This document shows, one piece after another, positions 1 through 7,420 of a stretch of 14,229 nt of DNA (its first letter is position 1; each line of letters opens with the position of its first letter). The notes beneath the pieces were generated by a model that was not told the origin of the DNA, ran no database searches, and saw only the letters and a list, made by a program, of their open reading frames with translations. Made by a program: the position numbers and the translations under genes. The DNA lies in contig NZ_MUXW01000029.1 of NCBI RefSeq assembly GCF_002015085.1, forward strand, positions 515-14,743, given 5' to 3'. Source of the stretch: Glaesserella parasuis (lineage in GTDB: Bacteria; Pseudomonadota; Gammaproteobacteria; Enterobacterales; Pasteurellaceae).

Positions 1-142
1 CAAGATGGTCGGTCAGTTCACCATTTAACGCAGCCTCGACGGTGATTTTTTTGAGCATCCGTGAAAATTGATTGAGGTCTTCTGGTGTTTTTAGGTTTTT
101 GGCAAATTCCGCTGCCAAGGCGTGAAGTTGTTTTTCGTTCAT
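1..142 (-). CDS. IS256-family (Mutator) transposase, N-terminal part, runs off window
   Basis: The minus strand from the ATG at 140-142 reads 47 residues beginning MNEKQLHALAAEFAKNLKTP and ending ELTDHL at the window edge. This matches the conserved N-terminus of IS256-family transposases, where a short helical region precedes the RNase H-like DDE domain. The family protein is about 400 residues, so roughly one eighth is visible and none of the catalytic residues. No stop or frameshift is seen in the visible part, so it could be intact. The family assignment comes from recognition of the N-terminal motif. Confidence 0.85.
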   Translation of the reverse strand, partial: MNEKQLHALAAEFAKNLKTPEDLNQFSRMLKKITVEAALNGELTDHL

Positions 143-146
143 AATA

Positions 147-188
147 AAATACCTGTGTCTGAATGTATTATCTCAGAAACAGGTATTT
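147..188. repeat. Subterminal hairpin upstream of the IS256 transposase start
   Basis: AAATACCTGT at 147-156 pairs perfectly with ACAGGTATTT at 179-188, and TCTGA/TCAGA continues the stem inside after a one-base mismatch. It lies directly upstream of the transposase ATG at 142. Such hairpins in IS leaders commonly limit expression from transcripts entering from outside. That role is inference. Confidence 0.6.
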
Positions 189-246
189 ACACAAATTGTG
201 GGAGAGGCTCTTTTGTAAAAACTATGCCTATATGACAAAGTGGTTG

Positions 247-1200
247 CTAATGAATATTTTTAATTATTCTTAGCAACTCTTTTTTATTTAAAAAATCCTT
301 TATAAACATAATCTTATGCTTCTTCGTTAAGCCTGCATGATGGGATAATTTCTCCTTAAGTTGCCCAAATAAGTTTTCAAGTCTATTTGTCGTTTTTTCG
401 ATATTTAAATCGCCATACTTTTCATAGGTAAATAGATAATCCATATAACGTTTAAAACTATGATAAGCACTTCTTACATTTCTATGTTTATAAGGATAAT
501 AGCCCTTTTCATTCGGTTTATCTGACCGTTCTTCTAAAAACGCTTTATGTTTTAAATACCAATGATGTAATCGTAAATAGACGTCTTTTTTAGAACTCTG
601 TTTAAGTGTCAATGCAATAAATTTTAATTCTTTTCCAGCTATAGATTGATGCTTTTTTCTTAATGCTCTCATCACAATGGCTACCATATGAAAATGGCAC
701 ATTTGCGTCGGTGTATCCAATAAATCTTTCAATATACCCCGTATGCCGTCGCAGGTAATTGATTGAATGTTATAGCCTTTCATACGAAGTGAATTAAACG
801 CTATCCTGTAATAAACATCTTTTTCCGTTTTAATAACATGATGGTAAACCACCTTTTTAGAAAGCGAATCCATCAGCAGTAAAATACCAAATTCACGACC
901 AAATAAGGTGGTATCCGCAATAATATTTAAATCACGTGATTGGGGTGGATTTAATACTGTTTTAGGGGCTTTTTCAATATATCTTTGAATCGTTCTGATT
1001 GAACAATGCTATTTTTCGGCAAGTTGTTTATAGGTTTGTTTTCCTATTGAATAATCATTCCAAATACTTATTGGATTTAATTTCTTTTTAAGGGTAAATG
1101 TTTTATTACAGGCATTACATTTATAGCGTTGAATATTATTTCTTATGCCATGTTTGCGAATGTCGCTACTGTGGCAAAAAATGACATTTTTTGGGTTCAT
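247..1200 (-). pseudogene. IS256-family transposase, variant Zn-binding type, interrupted by one in-frame TAG
   Basis: Read from the ATG at 1200 to the stop at 247, a single frame of 317 residues is interrupted only by TAG at 1009-1011. The N-terminus has a zinc-ribbon pattern (C at residue 9, then CNAC near 28-31) followed by a helix-turn-helix, YKQLAEK-stop-HCSIRTIQRYI, so the stop falls inside the DNA-binding helix region. The DDE triad is plausible: D in IIADTT, D in TCDGIRG and E in TTNRLENLFG. Frame and length are otherwise preserved, so inactivation looks recent. The lost residue is probably Tyr, judging from the local helix pattern. The 208-residue downstream part from 873 has the second D and the E but lacks the first D. 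Confidence 0.8.
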
Positions 1201-1206
1201 AATTCA

Positions 1207-1252
1207 AAAAAGTGGCTTAAAGCCCGTAATATAAGACTTTAAGCCACTTTTT
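1207..1252. terminator. 16-bp perfect hairpin between the IS end and the transposase start
   Basis: The arms 1207-1222 and 1237-1252 are perfectly complementary (core GTGGCTTAAAG), with a 14-base loop. Runs of T follow on both strands, so it can act as a bidirectional intrinsic terminator. It stands between the adhesin gene outside and the transposase ATG at 1200. Transcripts coming leftward from the adhesin would stop here. This fits a shield against read-through expression of the transposase. Confidence 0.65.
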
Positions 1253-1276
1253 AGCAACCATTTTGTCTACTATGCC

Positions 1277-1303
1277 AGAAGAGACCAAATAAAGGTTTCT
1301 TCT
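1277..1303 (-). terminator. Probable terminator hairpin of the RTX adhesin gene, next to the IS insertion point
   Basis: AGAAGAGACC at 1277-1286 pairs with GGTTTCTTCT at 1294-1303 (9 of 10 pairs) around a 7-base loop, starting 10 bp after the adhesin stop. The T-run is not adjacent. If the IS at 229-1268 is removed at its target duplication, the sequence after the hairpin becomes TGGCATAGTTTTTAC, which supplies a T5 tract a little downstream. The IS therefore probably landed in the terminator region. Confidence 0.45.
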
Positions 1304-4300
1304 ATATTCACCTTAAACAATAATTAAATTATTATTATCCAATGTTGAGAGATGATTTTCTAACGTGGCAAAATGAATAAGATCACCATTGCCTTCAGCA
1401 TCATAACTTAATTGCCCATTGGTATTATCATATTTAATATGACGTTTAAGACTTTCTTCATCGTTTAAGGCGAGAAATATGGTTTTGGATAATTCAATTT
1501 TGTCTTCTGTGCTGAAGTCCTTGATGATATCCACATTACCATTAAGGGTGGTGTTAAACACAAAATGATCCGTCCCTTCTCCCCCTATGAAAATGTCTGC
1601 ACCTAGTCCTCCAATAAGACGGTCATTACCAGCTCCTCCATTTAATGTATTACCGATATTATTCGCCGTTAAGATATTATCTAACTCATTACCGTGGGCT
1701 GCTTTTGTAGTATTCCCAATTAAGACTAGATTTTCTACATTTTCTGACAAATGATAATCAACGGTGCTGTAAACCGTATCTATGCCTTCATTTTTAGCTT
1801 CAACGATAATGTCTTTTGTATTATCAACAAGATAGATATCGTTTCCTAAACCACCTATCATCGTATCTTCACCAAGACCACCATTAAGATAATCATGACC
1901 GGCACCGCCTTCTAACTTATCATTTCCGGCTCCGCCGAAGATGTTATTATCTGCCGCATTACCAATCAATGTATCATTATGATTTGAGCCGATAAGATTT
2001 TCGATTTGTGTTCCTTGACCAATATAGACTTGCCCCGAAGTATATTCAACATCAGCAATATTCAATGGGGCATTAACTTGCCCATTTCCACTATCCACAG
2101 TGGTTTTTTCCGGTAAATCAAAATATTGATGTACATCTTGAGTTTTGCTGTTAATGTTTTTTACAAAGAAGTTTCGTTCTTGAATATCACCAACATAACT
2201 CCAGCTACCGGGATTTAAATTAACATACACACCTTGTTTTTCTTTTGAAGCGTCAAATGTATCAACACCGTTACCGTCCCAAATATAACGACCGCCGTCA
2301 GAAGCATAGGTATTGTAATTTGCAAAGCTATAAACATCATCGCCGGCGCGCGCATTTGGATTGACACCAAAACGATAATGTAAATAAGCTAAATCATAAG
2401 GGCGTAAATCGCGTAAGGATAAATATAAATTATCATTGACATAGCGATCATAAGAAATAATCGAAAATTCCGCGGTATTTTCATTACCATAGCCGTTTTC
2501 TTTAAAGGTCGGAATATCACCTGCAACCGTATGAACCATACCAAGCGTATGCTCAATTTCGTGAAGCGCGGTGTAATAAAGATAATCCGTTCCCCAGCCT
2601 TTCCAGCTGCTACCTGCATTCCAAGTAATATGCCCACCGTTGCTTGCGACTGCTGCAGAGCCATTCGTCATGGAAGCATAATGCACAAAAGTATCACGGT
2701 CACCGCTTATTTTACTTTCCACAAACTGTATGTTGGTATAACTAGATAAGATGGCATAGGCATCCCTGAAGACCGCTTTTAATCCCTCATCAACCAAGGC
2801 ATCGGAAGGCAATTCTTTATTCGCTTCTAACTCTTCCGTGCCGTGGAAATAATATTTAATGACATAAGGCTTATCTTGTGTTCCACCCAATGGGGCAGAA
2901 TAGCCATTTTTATCTAAGCTACCTACAGCCTTTAAGAAATATGGGGTATTCCAATCATCTTTTGTATGATCATCTTGAATGGGATTGCTACGTGGAATTA
3001 ACCCAATTTGTTTTGTACCATCTACTGAGGCCGCTACCGCATAATTTTCTTGATCAAAAACGCTAATTGCTTTACCGGAACGATCTGTGGTTTCCAAGGT
3101 AGCAGAAATCTGCTCTGCTGTGCTCAAGGTTTGTTTTGACACGATCGCAGAGAAACTTAAGTCCGAATTTACCGTTGTTTTAAGCGTTTTATTGCCAATA
3201 TTCAAGAGAACAACATCTCCCCCTTTGGCAGTTCCTGATACAACACCACTTACCGTTGCAATATCTTCGTGATACGCAACAAAATACTGATCTTGATTCT
3301 CCACTTTTAAATAATCGCTTGTAAACGTAATGCTTTTAGTCGTGACTTCGGGCGCATTAATATAAGCTGTTTTATAAAATCCATCAGCCTTAGTTAGCTC
3401 ATAAACCTTTGGATCCGGAGTGAATTTTACGGAAATCTGTTGTCCATTTAGCCCTTTTAATTCATCGGCGGCAATATCGACAAAGAATGTTTTATTATTA
3501 ACACCGACCTTAAATGATTGGTTACCAATTGTAACGATCGCTTGGCGTACTTCGTTATAATTTTTACCTTGAGCATAAACACCATCAAATTCAGCTTCAC
3601 CATATATGCGGATAATAGGTGATTTTTCAGCCAAACTTAAGGTGAAATCGCCCACTTCGGTGATATCAATTTTTGCCGCTACCTCAGCGGCAACAGTAAA
3701 CTTCTTCGTTGTATCCGCGCGGCTATTTCCTGCAGTAGCGGTAGCTGTAACCACATAGTTTGGTGCTTGAATTAATTCTTCGGCAGCAATATCCAATTTA
3801 AAACTCAGATCACTTTCTACCTGAACCTTGTGCGTTTTACCGTTAATTTGTAATTCAACTTGAGTTGTAGTTGAAGCCTCTGTACCAAAAATTTTACCTG
3901 ATAATTGTAAATGCCCTTTGGCTTCAGTCACATTGATATGATTATCTGCCGTAATATCATTTAACAAAATAGCGATATCGCCTTGGCTAACACTATAAGA
4001 TAAATCACTTTGCGCAGATCCTACATTCCCAACACTATCTTTAGTGGTATAAACAGCAGAAACTATCAGTGAATTTGAAGAGGCTAATTCTGCTGCCGGA
4101 AGCGTTAAACTAAATGCACCATCTTGTTGAATTTCCACCGCTTGGGTTTTGCCGTTATACATTAAGGTGAGTTGCTCACCAACAGCAAAATCGCCACTCA
4201 CTTTGCCACTTAATACCACAGAATCTGTCGCAGTCTTAGCGACCACATTATTTTCATTAATTGGGTTAAGCGTAATGATTGGCATTGGCGGTGTCATATC

Positions 4301-4313
4301 GGCTTGAAAATCC

Positions 4314-4322
4314 ACCGCACTT
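4314..4322 (-). repeat. DNA uptake signal core
   Basis: ACCGCACTT inside the Ig-like region of the adhesin: a perfect Haemophilus-type core on the minus strand. Confidence 0.85.
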
Positions 4323-6385
4323 TCTGCGGTAGCCGTATTACCCGCAACATCTTTAGCTATTACATTAACTTTTAAGTGATTATTTCCTTCAATCAGCGAG
4401 CCTTCATTAATGGGTAAGTTCAAAGACCATTTTTTATCTGATACCGTTGCATCATATTCTTTGCCATTTATATTGACTTTAACTTGAATATCTTTGGCAT
4501 TAATATCTTGTTCATCGTAAGTGAGTGTGCCACTAATGAGGCTGGTTTTATTCAAATTCTCGGTAGAAATCGTTTTGCCACCATTGACTTCATTGACTGA
4601 AACGGCAATATTGGCTTCAGTATCATAACGATAGGAGACTTTTTCTGCTACTTCGTGAATTTTTCCTGTTTCTTTATTGCGAATGGTTGCGACTACGTAC
4701 ATTTCATCCGCATCCGCAAAATCCGCGACATTTAATATGGTGCTAAATTTTCGTAGTGCTGAACCATCTCGGCTTAAATTAGTGGAAAACGTTTTTCCAT
4801 TGAGCTTGATTTCAACTTTTTCCACTAAATCTTCTTCACGACAAACAGTATGTCCCCATACTGTTCCCTGATAAGTAAAAGTAGAATTCTTTTCTATAAA
4901 TGCTTTATTGAAAATATTATTTTCACCTACAGCTGAGAGATTTGTCAGGTTGGCATCACTGCCTGACGTTGCAACCGTATAAGCTTGCGAAGTTTCGGCT
5001 TCACCATGATTGCCGGCCTTATCGGTTCCGATAACTTTAGCGCGAATGACTTTATGGTTGTCAGCCGTTAAAACCGCGGTGGCAAACTCTACTTTAAAAG
5101 AACCATTGACTACCTTAGTTTGGATTGTATTCCAATTGCTTGCGGCACAATAAGGGCAGCCACAAGACACTTCCACCAAATCCCCATCGCTTGCGCCTGT
5201 CACACTTCCAGCAATAACGGTCGTTTCTTTTGCTGCTTCTTCGGCATTGATCACATTGTCTCCAGTAATGGGACGTAGCGAAATGGTTGGTTTGTCTAAA
5301 GCTGTTTCATATTGGAATACTTCAAGCGCGGTCATATTTTCCGTATTTTTGACCACAGCCCGAACAGTATTATTTTTCGCTAACAATTCACCGCTAACCT
5401 TCGCTTCAAATTCGCCATTAAGCACTTGTGCTTTGAGCGTTTGATCACCAATAGTTAGCTCAACAACAGAACCATCATCTGCACGTGTGACCGAGCCTGA
5501 TAAGGTAATTTCCTGCTGAGATTCTGCAATATTAAGGATGTTATCTGTCGTTACAGGATTCATCTTAATTGTTAAAGGCGTTTCTTCTACATTCGCATAA
5601 GTTACCGCACTGCCTTTAGCTGTTCCACCATTTACACTTTGAGTTTCAATAGAAGCGGTGACTTTTTCGTGAATAATTAAACTTTGAGTATTCACATCTT
5701 TAGAAAATTTACTATCCTTCACTTCAGCATAATAAACTGATTGTCCAATTTCTAACTTAACAACATCCCCATCTTTGGCGTGTTTTACCGTACCTGAAAT
5801 CGTGGTTTTTTCTAATTTTTGTTCAACGAAACTTAAGAAATCGTCGCCCGTAATTTTATCAAAGGTAATTTCAGGCTCTTGTGTCACTGTCTCAACAATG
5901 TATTTTAGTTTAGCTTGAGCCGTACCGCGCAATCTTTTATTTGTATCATGAACTGCTGTAATAGATGCGCTAAGTTCTTTCTCTCCTTCTCCTTTCGCCA
6001 CCAATGCGGAAGCGTTAATATCGACCCACCAAGTTTTAGTCACAGGATCAACTTGAGCCAGTCTAATTGTATCGGCTAAAACGGTAATCATGGGTGGCGT
6101 GGTAGATGTGCCTTTGACATCATAACTACCTGATAATCTTATGATTTCATTAGCTTCAGATTGACTAATGATACCGTCCTCTCCTCCCACATAACTTGTC
6201 CATGCAATTGCGGCAACAGGTGCTGCGCCTGCTGCCGGTTCAGTTAATACGGGTAATTCGGGCAAAGGATCTAACTGCGGTTTAGTATTAGGTTTTGCTT
6301 CTGGTTCATCCTCAATTTCCGGTTCAACTGCGGCTTTTTCTTTAGGCATAACAACCCAAGCAGCATTGGGATCTTTATCAATGAT

Positions 6386-6574
6386 AGCCTCAGGCTCAAC
6401 CGGCTGGGTTTCCGGCTCCGTTGGTTGAGTTTCAGGCTCAGTTGGTTGAGTTTCAGGCTCAGTTGGTTGAGTTTCAGGCTCAGTTGGCTGGGTTTCCGGC
6501 TCAGTTGATTGAGTTTCCGGCTCAGTTGGTTGGGGTTCAGGTTCCGTTGGTTGGGTTTCAGGTTCAACCGGTTT
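6386..6574 (-). repeat. 21-bp coding tandem repeat, nine units (heptapeptide QPTEPET and variants)
   Basis: Nine successive 21-base units encode KPVEPET, QPTEPEP, QPTEPET, QSTEPET, four QPTEPET and QPVEPEA. Middle units are near identical in DNA (GTTGAGTTTCAGGCTCA recurs on the plus strand), so unit number could change by slippage or recombination. Because the unit is a multiple of three, gains and losses keep the frame. The peptide should be an extended, acidic, proline-rich spacer between the prefix and the Ig-like modules. Confidence 0.9.
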
Positions 6575-6584
6575 CAACCGGTTT
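6563..6584. repeat. 10-bp tandem duplication that breaks the adhesin reading frame
   Basis: The plus strand shows TTCAACCGGT twice in a row plus two more bases (period 10 over 22 bases). With both copies the frame from 7037 ends at TGA (6564-6566). With one copy it runs VPEVKPVEPETQPT straight into the heptad repeat and on to the stop at 1313. Ten is not a multiple of three, so each gain or loss moves the frame. Each unit contains the palindrome AACCGGTT. Confidence 0.95.
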
Positions 6585-7037
6585 TACTTCCGGCACAGAC
6601 GGTTTTGTGTTAGGCGTTGTGTTTTCTTCAGCACGAGGCGTATTGCTGGTTTTGCTATGATTATAACTATTTATCGCACCAATAGTGGTCGCGACCGTTC
6701 CTAAAGAAATAGCGGTTAATTGCACCGCACTTAATGAGCTGGCGGCTATATTTCCGGTAACAGAAACACTGTTTTCAACTACGGTTGCAAGATTTTCAAC
6801 AGAATAATAGGCATTGTATTCTTCCAATACCAAAAGCGGTTCTTCATTGGCTGAGGTAGAAAAGACTAAATTGTCGCCGATTTGTTCTACTTCTATAGGC
6901 TCAATTAGCATGCCGTTCTCATCAACAATACGATAACGCGCCGCTGCTTCGGTTTTTTGGATGACAGTTTTTCCTTGTTGCAATGCAATAGATTCCGTTT
7001 TATTGCCTTTTACGATAGTTAAAATGGCTTTGCTCAT
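6564..7037 (-). CDS. N-terminal BapA-like prefix fragment of the frameshifted RTX adhesin
   Basis: The ATG at 7035-7037 begins a 157-residue product. Residues 1-80 form a beta-rich domain (ARYRIVDENG, EPIEVEQIGDNLVFS, EEPLLVLEEY) that resembles the BapA/Bap 'prefix-like' domain at the start of giant type I-secreted adhesins. Residues 93-123 are a hydrophobic, Ala/Ser/Thr-rich stretch without charge, possibly retaining the protein in or near the envelope. A polar linker leads to PEVKPVETG and a TGA stop at 6564-6566. That stop exists only because of the 10-bp tandem duplication just upstream. The downstream frame continues PVEPETQ without it. AGGAAAAG at 7050-7057 is the likely ribosome site, about 12 bases from the ATG. 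There is no classical Sec signal, as expected for type I export. Confidence 0.8.
   Translation of the reverse strand: MSKAILTIVKGNKTESIALQQGKTVIQKTEAAARYRIVDENGMLIEPIEVEQIGDNLVFSTSANEEPLLVLEEYNAYYSVENLATVVENSVSVTGNIAASSLSAVQLTAISLGTVATTIGAINSYNHSKTSNTPRAEENTTPNTKPSVPEVKPVETG
6724..6732 (-). repeat. DNA uptake signal core
   Basis: Perfect ACCGCACTT within the coding sequence for the hydrophobic segment of the adhesin prefix. Confidence 0.85.
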
Positions 7038-7049
7038 AATATAAAAGTA

Positions 7050-7064
7050 CTTTTCCTAGAAAAG
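7050..7064 (-). promoter_or_regulatory. Adhesin ribosome binding site inside a small hairpin
   Basis: Read on the minus strand, CTTTTC-TAG-GAAAAG forms a 6-bp stem that includes the Shine-Dalgarno AGGAAAAG. The same purine stretch could also pair with the TACTTTTA that follows it. The stems are AT-rich and weak. Translational control is possible but unproven. Confidence 0.35.
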
Positions 7065-7147
7065 AGATAAAAACTATCCTAATTTTACAAGAAATTACAG
7101 AGTTTTGCTGTAAAAAAGAACGGAAAAAAGTGAAATTTTATTTAAGG

Positions 7148-7353
7148 CTTGTTGATGTTTTATGCTTATAAAATATACTATTTTATACCTAGCACACAAA
7201 ATGCGTACTAGGTTACGCATAGTTGAGTGGCTTTGCCACTCTAATTCTCAGCCCCAAAGGGGCTGATTTATGCGTAACCCAGTATGGTTCTGCCATACTG
7301 GGATATTAAATAAACACTTATTGGTGATTTTACAGCCTCAAAACATCAACAAG
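7148..7353. repeat. 206-bp element bounded by 14-bp perfect inverted repeats
   Basis: CTTGTTGATGTTTT at 7148-7161 is repeated inverted as AAAACATCAACAAG at 7340-7353. Between them is no plausible protein gene but a dense series of hairpins (7188-7302). The arrangement resembles a miniature non-autonomous mobile element or a structured repeat unit. I see no clear target duplication outside the ends (left flank TTTAAGG, right flank TTCTAG), which weakens a recent-insertion reading. I do not recognise the element. Confidence 0.65.
7152..7179 (+). promoter_or_regulatory. Rightward promoter candidate in the adhesin-znuB intergenic region
   Basis: TTGATG (7152-7157), a 16-base spacer and TATACT (7174-7179) make a reasonable sigma-70 promoter pointing right, with a start near 7186, immediately before the first hairpin. 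The -35 lies within the left 14-bp inverted repeat. There is no plus-strand protein gene downstream. Confidence 0.45.
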
Positions 7354-7403
7354 TTCTAGTATTACTACAACGGAGCTATTGTTATTGCGTCCGTTGTTTT
7401 TTT
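7186..7403 (+). ncRNA. Candidate structured noncoding RNA of unknown class (about 218 nt)
   Basis: A predicted promoter at 7152-7179 and a terminator at 7367-7403 frame a highly foldable stretch. Helices seen: CCTAG 7188-7192 with CTAGG 7208-7212; outer stem GTTACGCAT 7212-7220 with ATGCGTAAC 7270-7278, enclosing two arms, GAGTGGC/GCCACTC (7225-7231/7235-7241, loop TTT) and TCAGCCCC/GGGGCTGA (7248-7255/7259-7266, loop AAA); then CCCAGTATGG/CCATACTGGG (7278-7287/7293-7302). ATGCGTA at 7201-7207 could compete for the TACGCAT strand of the outer stem, giving an alternative fold. The stems are also palindromes in DNA, so a purely DNA-level role (mobile repeat, protein binding) is equally open. 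No known RNA family is recognised. Confidence 0.4.
7367..7403 (+). terminator. Intrinsic terminator, strongest in the rightward direction
   Basis: ACAACGGA (7367-7374) pairs with TCCGTTGT (7390-7397), followed by T7 at 7397-7403 on the plus strand. In the leftward direction, which znuB would use, the bases after the stem are AGTAATACT, a poor T-tract. It may serve both sides, but its geometry best suits a rightward transcript. Confidence 0.65.
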
Positions 7404-7420
7404 GAATATGAGAAAAGCCT

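Larger units (their letters stand above)
1..210 (-). mobile_element. IS256-family insertion sequence, transposase-proximal end
   Basis: The transposase start is preceded by a 68-bp leader that ends in GAGCCTCTCCCACAATTTG (minus strand, outer end near 210), which looks like the terminal inverted repeat. The other end lies outside the window, so neither the repeat pairing nor the target duplication can be verified. The exact outer boundary is an estimate. Confidence 0.6.
229..1268 (-). mobile_element. Complete IS256-like insertion sequence (variant zinc-binding transposase type), about 1.04 kb
   Basis: Inner terminal repeats are visible: GACAAAGTGGTTGCTAA at 234-250 and, inverted, GACAAAATGGTTGCTAA at 1251-1267, 16 of 17 bases identical. 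The octamer ACTATGCC is present on both sides (221-228 and 1269-1276), consistent with the 8-bp target duplication typical of this family, although the left copy is 4 bases further from the repeat than the right one. The element carries one transposase reading frame (247-1200), broken by an amber codon. It sits 36 bp beyond the adhesin stop codon, just past its likely terminator. Confidence 0.8.
1313..6577 (-). pseudogene. Type I-secreted RTX surface protein with Ig-like repeats and a serralysin-type metallopeptidase domain; main (C-terminal) part of a frameshifted gene
   Basis: This 1754-codon frame begins at a TTG with no ribosome site and is really the continuation of the frame at 6564-7037. 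Removing one copy of a 10-bp duplication at 6563-6584 gives one 1904-residue protein. Order of parts (numbering of this frame): nine PTEPETQ-type heptads (2-64); acidic/proline linker; about ten Ig-like modules of roughly 100 residues, many opening with an 'ITxDNxxN' signature (about 125-1170); a zinc peptidase domain with HEIEHTLGMVH at 2531-2563 (from residue 1339); a serralysin C-terminal region; two blocks of GGxGxDxLx calcium nonapeptides (about 1530-1585 and 1645-1672); and an acidic C-terminus ending NNLIIV, like a type I secretion signal. The Met-turn reads SIISY instead of SIMSY. A CGCPYC cluster in Ig module 4 is unusual for an RTX protein. The product is expected at the cell surface or released. 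No secretion genes are nearby. Whether the 3' part is made depends on the frameshift. Confidence 0.85.

Noticed and set aside
2389..5444. Several short open frames on both strands within the adhesin gene
   Set aside because: All are shadows of the 5.7-kb coding frame, with no ribosome sites or conserved motifs.
6575..6577. Independent start for the 1754-residue adhesin frame
   Set aside because: The codon is TTG within the duplicated repeat, lacks a ribosome site, and simply follows an upstream stop at 6584-6586 in that frame. The real start is at 7037.
7201..7302. An integron attC-like recombination site in the hairpin-rich region
   Set aside because: The outer stem has GTT on the left and AAC on the right, opposite to attC simple sites, and GTTACGC does not fit GTTRRRY. 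No integrase or gene cassette is present.
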